A stretch of 9,432 bases of DNA from Dehalococcoidia bacterium (GCA_009783135.1 WRHS01000046.1:1-9432), one strand, 5' to 3'. Shown: positions 1-6,461, counted from the stretch's first letter. Program-made: numbers and translations. Notes: generated by a model not told the origin, from the letters alone.

Positions 1-151
1 TGGAAGCAGCAAAGATGGAGCAGTCCAGTTCCCAACCATCTAATAATCTGGTACATGCACTTGCTTAACTTTTTGTCCGAAAAAGTGTTGACATCCCACG
101 AGCAAGCTTGCGCCACTAGAACCGCAGGTAGTCAAAAAGAGGAGAACTTGA

Positions 152-547
152 ATGGAGAGAGAAATAAATGGGGTCTTGTTTACTTATCCCGACAAACCAA
201 TGGAAGATCAACGCATTGTCACTGTCACGCCGTTGCCTAATTTCAAGTTATTCCTGACATATGATGATGGTGCCGAGATATTTTATGACGTGTCGCCACT
301 ATTTGAACATCCTCAACTTAGTAAAACATTCCTGCCGTTAAAGAATCAAAGCGGATTGTTTAGAAAGGTCACGGTGGGAACGTCCGGGTTCGGCATTGTA
401 TGGAATGACAAAATAGACATCGGATGTGACGTCATATACGCTGATGGGCAAAGAGTTATCACCAAAGTCAACACTACCGGCAAAGCATCCGCTATCAAAC
501 AAAAAAGCATAGCTGTTATACAAAAAAAGACACCCGCAAGTGTTTGA
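152..547 (+). CDS. DUF2442 domain protein, function unknown
   Basis: The protein has 131 residues. Residues 21-96 look like a DUF2442 domain: an opening VTPLPNFKLFLTYDDG, an FYDVSPLF segment, an LF+KV segment, and a closing GIVWNDKIDIGCDVIY. The family is small, presumably beta-rich, and has no established biochemical role. It is often encoded next to a DUF4160 gene, and that pair is sometimes annotated as a putative toxin-antitoxin. No DUF4160 partner is recognisable in the 151 bases upstream. Residues 1-20 and the basic tail 105-131 (several Lys) lie outside the domain. The ATG at 152 is chosen because AGAGGAG at 138-144 is a good ribosome binding site at proper distance. The gene looks more A+T-rich than hisH/hisF beside it, which would fit later acquisition. 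Domain call fairly sure, function unknown. Confidence 0.8.
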   Translation: MEREINGVLFTYPDKPMEDQRIVTVTPLPNFKLFLTYDDGAEIFYDVSPLFEHPQLSKTFLPLKNQSGLFRKVTVGTSGFGIVWNDKIDIGCDVIYADGQRVITKVNTTGKASAIKQKSIAVIQKKTPASV

Positions 548-560
548 CGGCATAGTATTG

Positions 561-613
561 CATAGAATAAAAAGAGGCACGAAACCGCATCTCTTGCCTC
601 TTTTTATTCTATG
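561..613. terminator. Bidirectional intrinsic terminator, perfect 19-bp inverted repeat
   Basis: 561-579 and 595-613 are exact reverse complements (19 of 19 bases) around a 15-base loop. Each arm contains AGAGGCA as its G+C core, bordered by a run of five A on the 5' side and five T on the 3' side, so a terminator with a U tract forms whichever strand is transcribed. It lies 13 bases past the DUF2442 stop and 28 bases past the hisF stop, exactly between two converging genes. Confidence 0.9.
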
Positions 614-641
614 ACAAATGCACCACTACAATCCGACGACA

Positions 642-1412
642 CTAACTCTCCAGATGCACCGGAACGCCCTTTCCCGCCAAAAACTGCTTTACCTCGGCTA
701 TGGAATAGCGCCCGTAGTGGAAAATACTGGCAGCAAGCACGGCATCCGCATTGCCATCCGAGAGCACGGCATACATATCATCCAAGCTGCCGGCTCCGCC
801 TGAGGCTATCACAGGTACGCTTACAGCCTCTGAAATAGCCTTCGTAATCTCTATGTCATAACCAGTGCACTGTCCGTCGGTATCCATGCTGGTAAGCAGT
901 ATTTCGCCTGCTCCCAACTCCACTGCGCGCCGTGCCCACTCGACGGCATCCAAATCTACCGACTTCTGACCTCCCGAGACAACCACCTGCCACCATGGCT
1001 TTTCGCCCTGAGTTTTCTTAACATCAATGGCGACCACAATACACTGGCTCCCGAAGCGCTCGGCACACTCTGCTATGACCTTCGGATTCATAACCGCCGC
1101 CGTATTGAAGGAAACCTTGTCGGCACCGGCGCGCAGTAAGCGCTGCACGTCCTCGGCAGTACGTATGCCTCCGCCTACTGTCAGGGGTATGAACACCTTT
1201 TCGGCAACACGCTCAACCACATCAACCATAGTCTGGCGTCCTTCCACCGTGGCACTAATATCCAGAAAAACCAACTCATCCGCTCCTGCGTTTGAGTAGT
1301 GCTCGGCAAACTCAACCGGGTCACCGGCATCTTTCAGATTGACAAAGCTGGTACCTTTCACCACACGCCCGTCTTTAACGTCCAAACAGGGAATAATGCG
1401 TCGCGTCAACAT
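642..1412 (-). CDS. hisF: Imidazole glycerol phosphate synthase, cyclase subunit HisF
   Basis: HisF uses ammonia delivered by HisH to convert PRFAR into imidazole glycerol phosphate and AICAR, the fifth step of histidine synthesis, in the cytosol. The 256 residues are full length for this (beta/alpha)8 barrel. Visible marks are the start MLTRRIIPCLDVKDGRVVKG with catalytic Asp11, LTVGGGIRT at 77-85, the second catalytic Asp130 in VVAIDVKK, the LLTSMDTDG loop at 172-180, and the phosphate-binding VIASGGAGS at 201-209. The start overlaps the end of hisH by 7 bases, and the GGAGG at 1419-1423 (read on the minus strand) lies inside hisH, so the two are translationally coupled. Other his genes are not in the window. 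The canonical residues argue for true histidine synthesis rather than the surface-sugar HisF paralogues. Confidence 0.97.
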   Translation of the reverse strand: MLTRRIIPCLDVKDGRVVKGTSFVNLKDAGDPVEFAEHYSNAGADELVFLDISATVEGRQTMVDVVERVAEKVFIPLTVGGGIRTAEDVQRLLRAGADKVSFNTAAVMNPKVIAECAERFGSQCIVVAIDVKKTQGEKPWWQVVVSGGQKSVDLDAVEWARRAVELGAGEILLTSMDTDGQCTGYDIEITKAISEAVSVPVIASGGAGSLDDMYAVLSDGNADAVLAASIFHYGRYSIAEVKQFLAGKGVPVHLES

Positions 1413-2032
1413 AAACAGCCTCCAAAAGCCAATTTAATTAAATTATCATAGAATCTCAGCCCAACATCTGCGCTCTTCTCAGGATGAAACTGCGCCGCAA
1501 TGACTGAGCCACAGGCAAGTATACTGCAAAAATCAACTCCGTACCCGGTGCGCCCGATGACCACTGAGTCATCCTGCGGCACAACGTAGTAGCTATGCAC
1601 AAAATAGCAATGTGCCCCCTCCGTTATATCTTGGAAAACCTTATGTTCGCGCATTTGGCGCACCTTATTCCAGCCCATATGGGGTATTTTTGCGCTTGAC
1701 GGCAGTTTGCGCACCACACCCGGCACAATATCAAGGCATGGGGTCATACCGCCTTCTTCCGTGGCGCTCATCAGCAGCTGCAAGCCAAGGCATACACCGA
1801 TTAGAGGAAGTCCCTGTTGTGCCCTGAAGCGCATTGCATCGGCAAGATTGAGCCTGTGGAGTTCTCTCATGGCAGCGCTTGCTGCTCCCACGCCAGGCAA
1901 AATCACCACCGCTGCCGCCTTTACACGTTGCGGGTCGCAGCTTATCTCAGACTCATGCCCCAAAAAACGCAGTGCGTTAATAACGCTACGCAGGTTGCCC
2001 GCGCCGTAGTCCGCAATAACGATTTCAGCCAT
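1406..2032 (-). CDS. hisH: Imidazole glycerol phosphate synthase, glutaminase subunit HisH
   Basis: HisH is the class I glutamine amidotransferase half of the HisF-HisH enzyme: it hydrolyses glutamine and passes ammonia through HisF to PRFAR. The 208 residues match the usual length. The catalytic triad is visible as Cys81 in GVCLGLQLL, His183 and Glu185 in QFHPEKS. The oxyanion-strand motif LPGVGA is at 45-50 and PHMGWNKV at 117-124 faces HisF. The start is fixed by the family's opening (AEIVIADYGAGNLRS). There is no Shine-Dalgarno before it, and a strong promoter at 2041-2069 places the RNA start at or next to the ATG, so the mRNA is probably leaderless. The last residues GGCLC are encoded by the DNA that also carries the ribosome site and start codon of hisF. 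Confidence 0.97.
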   Translation of the reverse strand: MAEIVIADYGAGNLRSVINALRFLGHESEISCDPQRVKAAAVVILPGVGAASAAMRELHRLNLADAMRFRAQQGLPLIGVCLGLQLLMSATEEGGMTPCLDIVPGVVRKLPSSAKIPHMGWNKVRQMREHKVFQDITEGAHCYFVHSYYVVPQDDSVVIGRTGYGVDFCSILACGSVIAAQFHPEKSADVGLRFYDNLIKLAFGGCLC

Positions 2033-2040
2033 AGTTTAGA

Positions 2041-2069
2041 ATAATAAGTAAGAACAAATTTGATGTCAA
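2041..2069 (-). promoter_or_regulatory. Near-consensus sigma70 promoter of hisH-hisF
   Basis: Read on the minus strand, TTGACA (2064-2069) is followed by a 17-base spacer and TATTAT (2041-2046). Only 8 bases, TCTAAACT, separate the -10 from the hisH ATG, so the expected +1 falls at about 2034-2032. Confidence 0.8.
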
Positions 2070-2098
2070 TAGCGCCATTTCATAGGCAGTGTGATGTC

Positions 2099-2128
2099 TT
2101 GACTAGGGCACAACTACTGCTCTATGCT
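2099..2128 (+). promoter_or_regulatory. Possible promoter of cobJ
   Basis: TTGACT (2099-2104), an 18-base spacer, then TATGCT (2123-2128). Transcription would begin near 2135, leaving a 5' leader of about 10 bases before cobJ. It lies back to back with the hisH promoter, 29 bases separating the two -35 elements. The -10 is only a 4 of 6 match, so this is tentative. Confidence 0.45.
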
Positions 2129-2144
2129 ATCCCTGAGATAAAGC

Positions 2145-2888
2145 ATGAACGCAAAAATCTTTTTGGTAGGTATTGGACCGGGTCAGGCAGAGCACCTAAC
2201 GCCACGTGCGAAGAGCGTCTTAGAGCGCGCATCTGTGGTCATCGGGCATCCTGATTCTTTGGCGCAAATTGCGCATCTTACGTGCGGCAAAGAAGTCTTG
2301 GCGCTATCTCAGAACCCTTTGGAACGCTCACGTCTGGCAGTAGAGAGGGCTCAGGGCGGATGCGACGTTGCAATCATTTCCAGCGGCGACCCTGGCACTT
2401 ATGCCATAGGCGCCACATTTCTGGACTACCTGAGCCGTCAGGAACTGGACATAGACGTCGAGGTTGTACCGGGAATAGGTCTGGCATCATATGCCTCAGC
2501 GCGTTTGGGTGCAGCACTCGGTGCTGACAGTGCCAGCATCAGTTTAAGCGACCAAAACACGCCTTGGGATAGCATCAAGCGTCGTTTAGCTGCGGCTCTC
2601 AGCGCCGACTTTGTACTGGTTATCTACAACCCTTTGGGTAAGCTTGGTCCGTCAAGGTGGCAGGAGGCTCTGGGTTTAATAATACAGGCACGGCATGACA
2701 GCACTCCCGTGGGTATGCTGAGCCAGGCAAACTCACCCGATGAAAAGCTGCATCTTGCCACGCTTGGCAGCTTGCCGGACACTTTGCCGTCTGCGGATAC
2801 ACTAATTATCATTGGCAACTCACAAAGCTATATCCGCGGAGGCTTTATGGTCACGCCAAGGTGTTATAAAGAAAGCATTGGATACTAG
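2145..2888 (+). CDS. cobJ: Precorrin-3B C17-methyltransferase (CobJ/CbiH)
   Basis: The enzyme uses S-adenosylmethionine to methylate C17 of precorrin-3B (or cobalt-precorrin-3), with ring contraction, in the corrin part of cobalamin synthesis. The 247 residues are normal length for this tetrapyrrole methylase. Marks in order: the N-terminal FLVGIGPGQAEHLT (6-19), IISSGDPGTYAIG (77-89) at the SAM site, VVPGIGLASYASARLGAALG (107-126), ISLSDQNTPW (132-141), DFVLVIYNP (155-163), TLIIIGNSQ (219-227) and MVTPRCY (235-241). The ISLSD-TPW and VTPR-Y motifs separate CobJ from the related CobI/CobM/CobL enzymes. The ATG has only a weak ribosome site (GAGA at 2135-2138). No other corrin gene is in the window. 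The gene stands between a his pair and rlmN, so it looks detached from its pathway cluster. Confidence 0.93.
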   Translation: MNAKIFLVGIGPGQAEHLTPRAKSVLERASVVIGHPDSLAQIAHLTCGKEVLALSQNPLERSRLAVERAQGGCDVAIISSGDPGTYAIGATFLDYLSRQELDIDVEVVPGIGLASYASARLGAALGADSASISLSDQNTPWDSIKRRLAAALSADFVLVIYNPLGKLGPSRWQEALGLIIQARHDSTPVGMLSQANSPDEKLHLATLGSLPDTLPSADTLIIIGNSQSYIRGGFMVTPRCYKESIGY

Positions 2889-2998
2889 TACTAACCTTGG
2901 ATGGCAGAGCGCCTTTTTTGGCTGTCGCGAGGTCATGTGGGGTTTGATGCGCCGCCAAATTGCACGTTACTTATATACTTTCAGATAAGGAATTTTAT

Positions 2999-4072
2999 AT
3001 GTCAGGTCGTCCCACTTTTCTTACGGATTTAAGATTGGAGCAGGTTGAGCAACTGTTGCAAACGCTTGGTGAGCCGGGCTGGCGCGCCAAACCGCTACTT
3101 GCATGGGCCTATCAAAAGAAAGCCGACTCTTTTGAGTGCATGACGGATCTGCCCAAGGCTTCGCGCGAAAAGCTGCCGGAAAATCTTACTTTTTCAAGTG
3201 TCAAAGAGTTGGAGCTTTTGGTGTCGCACGACGGCACACGCAAGGCGCTTCTGGAGTTGTGGGACGGCTGCACCATTGAAACAGTCCTCGTGCCAGCCGG
3301 CAGGGGGCAATTCAGCGTTTGTGTTTCCTCTCAGGTAGGTTGTGCCGTCGGTTGCCCTTTTTGCGCATCAGGGCGCACCGGGTTTGAGCGCAATCTGGGG
3401 GTGGCTGAGATTTGTGATCAGGTGCTGTATTTCGCAAAACAACTGTGTCAGGGTGAAACCATCGGCAACATCGTTTTTATGGGCATGGGTGAGCCACTGA
3501 CAAACTATTTGGACGTAATTCAGGCGGCAGGGCATTTGAATGCCCCTTGGGGATTCGGTCTTGGTGCGCGCAATATCACCATTTCCACCGCCGGATACAT
3601 ACCCGGCATAGAAAAGCTGGGTCGTGAGAAATTGCAGCTTGGACTGGCAGTATCGCTGCATGCGGCCGATAACGCACTGCGCAACAGGCTGGTACCGCTT
3701 AACCGCAAGTATCCGCTGGATAAGCTAATTGCAGCAACTGATGCCTACGTAAGAGCCAGCGGCAGGCGCGTTACGTTTGAGTATGCCCTTTTCGCCGGCG
3801 TAAATGACAGCCCGGAGCAGGCAAGGCAACTGGCTCTTCTGTTGAGAGGGCTTAACTGCCACGTCAATTTAATTGGCGCCAACTTCACTGGAGAGGACTC
3901 GTGGCAAGCATCCTCACCTGATGTAGCCGCCGCCTTTGAGGCTGAGCTCAAACGCCTGAGAATAACTGTCACACTGCGCAAGAGCCTCGGGCGCGATATA
4001 AAGGCAGCCTGCGGGCAACTCAAAAGCAGCCATCAGCAGCGCGGAATTGATGCGTTGACAGGCGTCAGCTAA
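2999..4072 (+). CDS. rlmN: Dual-specificity RNA methyltransferase RlmN (radical SAM)
   Basis: RlmN methylates C2 of A2503 in 23S rRNA and A37 in some tRNAs, using two SAM molecules and a [4Fe-4S] cluster. The cluster cysteines are Cys115, Cys119 and Cys122 in CAVGCPFCASG. The two further catalytic cysteines are present: Cys108 (seven residues before the cluster, as E. coli C118) and Cys338 in DIKAACGQL, the methyl carrier equivalent to E. coli C355. The SAM-binding GMGEPLTNY is at 162-170, followed by ITISTAGY (193-200) and LAVSLHAA (216-223). I start the protein at ATG 2999 (357 residues) because AAGGA at 2987-2991 gives a good ribosome site; the in-frame TTG at 2960 would add 13 residues with no such site. 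rnc follows after 31 bases, so the two are probably co-transcribed. Confidence 0.96.
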   Translation: MSGRPTFLTDLRLEQVEQLLQTLGEPGWRAKPLLAWAYQKKADSFECMTDLPKASREKLPENLTFSSVKELELLVSHDGTRKALLELWDGCTIETVLVPAGRGQFSVCVSSQVGCAVGCPFCASGRTGFERNLGVAEICDQVLYFAKQLCQGETIGNIVFMGMGEPLTNYLDVIQAAGHLNAPWGFGLGARNITISTAGYIPGIEKLGREKLQLGLAVSLHAADNALRNRLVPLNRKYPLDKLIAATDAYVRASGRRVTFEYALFAGVNDSPEQARQLALLLRGLNCHVNLIGANFTGEDSWQASSPDVAAAFEAELKRLRITVTLRKSLGRDIKAACGQLKSSHQQRGIDALTGVS

Positions 4073-4103
4073 TGCTCTATTTTATTTCAGCAAGAGGTAT
4101 GCC

Positions 4104-4799
4104 ATGCCGAATTTAGAACATTTTCAAGACAGTCTAGATATTCGTTGGAATAATCCAGCACTGCTGGAAGAGGCGCTGACGCATAGTTCATTTGTCAATG
4201 AGAATCCGCATGCCACATCCAACGAACGCTTGGAATTTTTGGGGGATGCGTTGCTGGGACTAGTGCTGGGACAGCAGCTTTTCTTTGACTATCCCGATAT
4301 GGATGAGGGGGAGTTGACGCACCGGCGCTCGCTTTTGGTACGCGGCAATACACTGGCCAACATAGCCCGTTCCATAGGGCTGGGTGATGGGCTGTTCCTT
4401 GGCAAAGGTGAGGAAAAAAGCGGCGGACGCGACAAGGGCACCAATTTGGCGGGTGCGTTTGAAGCTTTGGTGGCGTCTCTTATGCTTGATCAGGGCTGGG
4501 AGGCGGCGCGCACATTTATTCTGCGCACATTTAGACCGGAAATAGAACGTCTGCAGCGCGAGATGGACACAGATTACAAGTCGCAGTTTCAGCTAATCGC
4601 TCAGTCGTTTTATAAAAGCACTCCCACATACCGCATCATAAACACAGCGGGCTCAGACCATGACAGACAGTTCACCGCCGAGGTACTGGTCGCCGAAACT
4701 GCGATGGCTCAGGGATTCGGGCGTAGTAAAAAACAGGCCGAAGCGGATGCCGCACGCCTGGCACTGGGAAAATATCAGACGTCTTTACAGAACAAATAA
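4104..4799 (+). CDS. rnc: Ribonuclease III
   Basis: RNase III cuts double-stranded RNA, chiefly to free 16S and 23S rRNA from precursors and to process some mRNAs. Of 231 residues, 1-150 form the nuclease domain with the signature NERLEFLGD at 40-48 (Glu44 and Asp48 are metal ligands), and about 157-226 form the dsRNA-binding domain, ending in GRSKKQAEADAARLAL. Glu120 in AFEALVASLMLD is kept. The position that is Asp114 in E. coli (ADTVEA) is Gly117 here (AGAFEA), so one of the four usual acidic ligands is absent, while everything else looks intact. AAGAGG at 4092-4097 is the ribosome site. It follows rlmN closely and precedes a small basic protein gene, a reasonable RNA-maturation operon. 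Confidence 0.95.
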   Translation: MPNLEHFQDSLDIRWNNPALLEEALTHSSFVNENPHATSNERLEFLGDALLGLVLGQQLFFDYPDMDEGELTHRRSLLVRGNTLANIARSIGLGDGLFLGKGEEKSGGRDKGTNLAGAFEALVASLMLDQGWEAARTFILRTFRPEIERLQREMDTDYKSQFQLIAQSFYKSTPTYRIINTAGSDHDRQFTAEVLVAETAMAQGFGRSKKQAEADAARLALGKYQTSLQNK

Positions 4800-4839
4800 A
4801 TCTTTGATAAGCTTAAAACCTAGATTTTAGGAGGCAATT

Positions 4840-4983
4840 ATGAGCAATCGTGATATGTATCGTAAGGAAACCAAAAAACCAAAAAAGGACTCCAAGAGAC
4901 CGGCAGTTAATGAAATCGTAATGCCGACACAGGAAGTGGAAGTAGTGCGCAAGAAACGCAAGCCAAGCAACGCAGACGAGTAG
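4840..4983 (+). CDS. Small lysine-rich protein of 47 residues, function unknown
   Basis: An ATG at 4840 is preceded by TAGGAGG (4828-4834), one of the best ribosome sites in the window, and opens a 47-residue reading frame ending TAG at 4981-4983. The first 20 residues carry a dense Lys/Arg patch (YRKETKKPKKDSKR). A hydrophobic-acidic middle (NEIVMPTQEVEVV) follows, then a second basic patch, RKKRKPS, and the tail NADE. There is no membrane segment and no Cys. The composition suggests a nucleic-acid or ribosome contact, and its place 40 bases behind rnc, same strand, would fit, but no family is recognised with certainty. It is not a ribosomal protein that I know. The opposite strand is also open here but has nothing comparable in front of it. 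Confidence 0.72.
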   Translation: MSNRDMYRKETKKPKKDSKRPAVNEIVMPTQEVEVVRKKRKPSNADE

Positions 4984-5049
4984 TTCAGGAGACGTCACGC
5001 CGAGAGAGTTGCTGCGTGGAAAGGCGACTTAGCCCGCCAACCACAAAGG

Positions 5050-5778
5050 TTACTTGGCGCAATTGCAACCGCAGTTGCAGGGGGCGTCTTTTGCTTTAAT
5101 CCTGTCAAGGAGCAGCTTGGCACAGTCAATTTGATTCGGTATATTGCCGCATTCATCCTGCACGCGCCAGATATCCGGTGTGATTTCGTCCGCAATATAA
5201 ATATTGCGCTGCTCATCAAAGCCGAACTCCATCTTGAAGTCTATCAGAGTCAGCCCCAGCGTTTTCAGTTCTGCGCGCAACACACCACCCACCTTAACCA
5301 AGATATCCAGCGCTTTTTGATACTCGCCTTCTTTCAGCATACCTTTCATGATGCATAAGCGCTCGCTGATAAGGGGATCTCCCTGCTCGTCGTCTTTCAG
5401 CGTAACCTCAAGGTAAGGCGGCTCAAATACTATGCCCTTTTCAAGAGAAAACCTGCGGCACATACTTCCGGCAGTGAAATAACGCAGCACAAACTCAAGT
5501 TTGGGAACGGCGACGTTGCGCACCTGCATTAAACTCTGCTCAATATCGGCGCCCAGATAATGCGTCGGTATGCCATTGGCTGCCATAAGCTCAAAAAAGT
5601 ATTTTGAAATGGTAAGCCCTATCTTTCCTTTGCCGGAAACACTGCCCCCTACCGTGTTGGAGCCGGGGTCAAACACACCGTTCTCGCCTGTGGCATCATC
5701 TTTAAAAAGTAAAAAGCAGTTATTCGTTGACTCATCCAATAAAACCGTTTTCGTCTTGCCGTTGTAAATAGTCTTCAT
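5050..5778 (-). CDS. purC: SAICAR synthetase (PurC) with cysteine-rich tail
   Basis: PurC joins aspartate to CAIR using ATP, giving SAICAR in purine synthesis. The 242 residues match the family. Motifs: YNGKTKTVLL (5-14), FKDDATGENGVFDPGSN (25-41), LRYFTAGSMCRRF (98-110, compare AAGS..+R), PPYLEVTLKDD (120-130), LIDFKMEFG (178-186), and IADEITPDIWR (195-205), where the SPD..R pattern of other PurC proteins is TPDIWR. The FKDD-TGE-GVFDPG form recalls the variant found in Clostridia-like bacteria. The last nine residues, CNCGCNCAK, hold four cysteines (234, 236, 238, 240), which I do not know from PurC; they could bind metal or serve as a tag. The ATG follows GAGGAG at a spacing of 5. The converging small gene ends 66 bases away. 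Confidence 0.93.
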   Translation of the reverse strand: MKTIYNGKTKTVLLDESTNNCFLLFKDDATGENGVFDPGSNTVGGSVSGKGKIGLTISKYFFELMAANGIPTHYLGADIEQSLMQVRNVAVPKLEFVLRYFTAGSMCRRFSLEKGIVFEPPYLEVTLKDDEQGDPLISERLCIMKGMLKEGEYQKALDILVKVGGVLRAELKTLGLTLIDFKMEFGFDEQRNIYIADEITPDIWRVQDECGNIPNQIDCAKLLLDRIKAKDAPCNCGCNCAK

Positions 5779-5807
5779 TACTGCTCCTCACTATTTTAAT
5801 TTTTGAT

Positions 5808-5836
5808 ATTTTATATTATCGCCCTGCATGCCGCAA
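5808..5836 (-). promoter_or_regulatory. Possible promoter of purC
   Basis: On the minus strand TTGCGG (5831-5836), a 17-base spacer and TAAAAT (5808-5813) precede purC within an A+T-rich stretch. The -10 matches 5 of 6 but the -35 only half, and several overlapping A+T hexamers could serve instead. No purine riboswitch motif is seen in the remaining leader of about 20-25 bases. Confidence 0.35.
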
Positions 5837-5891
5837 ATTACCTGTCGCACTTGTTATGTCATGCATTTTGGCTACCGACTTGTTTCACCCG

Positions 5892-6281
5892 TTAGGTTAT
5901 CTTTATCATTTCTCCGCGGTCAATTCTGCTTTCGCAATAATCCGCCCACCACTCGTTAACTCCCGCAAGCGACGTTTGTGTATAAAATGGCAGTGTGAGA
6001 ATTTCGACAGAAATTTGGTACCTCGTTCCATTCACTTCAAGCGTATCACCACTATGTACCGCAAGCATCTTTTCGCCAGTTGTTTCGTCTAGAGCTAAAC
6101 CGAGAGCCGAATAACCTCCGCTTGCATTGTAGTAATCATCAATGGTGATCAAACTTCCTGAGTCAGTTGTTGGTGATGGCGATGGCGTAGATATTTGTTC
6201 ATTTGTTGACGCCTCACCGCAAGACGAACAGGCGAGCACTGCGACGGAAACAAAGAATACCGCAAGCAACTTCTTAGTCAT
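5892..6281 (-). CDS. Small secreted lipoprotein, function unknown
   Basis: This 129-residue protein begins MTKKLLAVFFVSVAVLAC: two lysines, a hydrophobic stretch at 5-17, then a lipobox-like VLAC with Cys18 as the probable lipidated residue (CSSC means Cys21 is possible but poorer). A Ser/Thr/Pro-rich linker follows at about 25-42 (STPSPSPTTDSGS), as expected for a surface tether. The folded part, 45-129, contains ITIDDYYNASGGYSALGLAL, GDTLEVNGTRYQISVEI and a WW pair near 110. I recognise no domain in it. Translation is supported by GGAGAG a few bases before the ATG and by a promoter-like pair at 6303-6331. It runs in the same direction as purC, 113 bases upstream, but appears functionally unrelated and separately promoted. 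Confidence 0.75.
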   Translation of the reverse strand: MTKKLLAVFFVSVAVLACSSCGEASTNEQISTPSPSPTTDSGSLITIDDYYNASGGYSALGLALDETTGEKMLAVHSGDTLEVNGTRYQISVEILTLPFYTQTSLAGVNEWWADYCESRIDRGEMIKIT

Positions 6282-6302
6282 AATGTTCTCTCCAAAATAC
6301 TA

Positions 6303-6331
6303 TTTATAAATTTTCATGGGTGCAATTCCAA
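6303..6331 (-). promoter_or_regulatory. Likely promoter of the lipoprotein gene
   Basis: On the minus strand TTGGAA (6326-6331), a spacer of exactly 17 bases, and TATAAA (6303-6308). RNA would start near 6296, about 15 bases before the lipoprotein ATG and just ahead of its GGAGAG. The -35 sits within the inverted repeat at 6320-6342. Confidence 0.55.
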
Positions 6332-6342
6332 TGCTATTGCAC
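6320..6342. repeat. Inverted repeat GTGCAAT-N9-ATTGCAC, possible operator
   Basis: Perfect 7-bp arms at 6320-6326 and 6336-6342 surround 9 bases. A third TGCAAT lies at 6352-6357 in the orientation of the left arm. The repeat encloses the proposed -35 of the leftward lipoprotein promoter, the usual place for a repressor site. No T tract follows, so it is not a typical terminator. Confidence 0.45.
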
Positions 6343-6461
6343 TATGTCAGCTGCAATTTTCCTCTAATTTCAGCGCGAATAACCGCTAAATAGATGGCTG
6401 AATCGCCAAACAGAATAATATCAAATTTTGCCTCTGCTATTCAAAAGCCGGTATCTTCAGT

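Noticed and set aside
1..68. Tails of an upstream gene (frames ending at 43 or at 68)
   Set aside because: Two different frames could each be the end of a gene and neither fragment is recognisable, so no CDS is claimed.
102..111. 10-base palindrome GCAAGCTTGC
   Set aside because: Isolated, short, and not tied to any promoter element that can be supported.
88..116. TTGACA at 88-93 as a promoter for the DUF2442 gene
   Set aside because: No -10-like hexamer lies 16-18 bases downstream; the nearest, TAGAAC at 117-122, has a 23-base spacer.
2889..2998. Terminator between cobJ and rlmN (GGCAG...CTGTC with T6 in the loop)
   Set aside because: The T run is inside the loop rather than after the stem, and the stem is short with a bulge; co-transcription or a separate rlmN promoter cannot be decided.
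2960..2998. TTG at 2960 as the rlmN start
   Set aside because: No ribosome site before it, whereas AAGGA precedes the ATG at 2999.
4813..4998. 61-residue hydrophobic frame on the minus strand opposite the small lysine-rich gene
   Set aside because: It is the complement of Lys/Arg codons, has no good ribosome site, and overlaps a + strand frame with a strong one.
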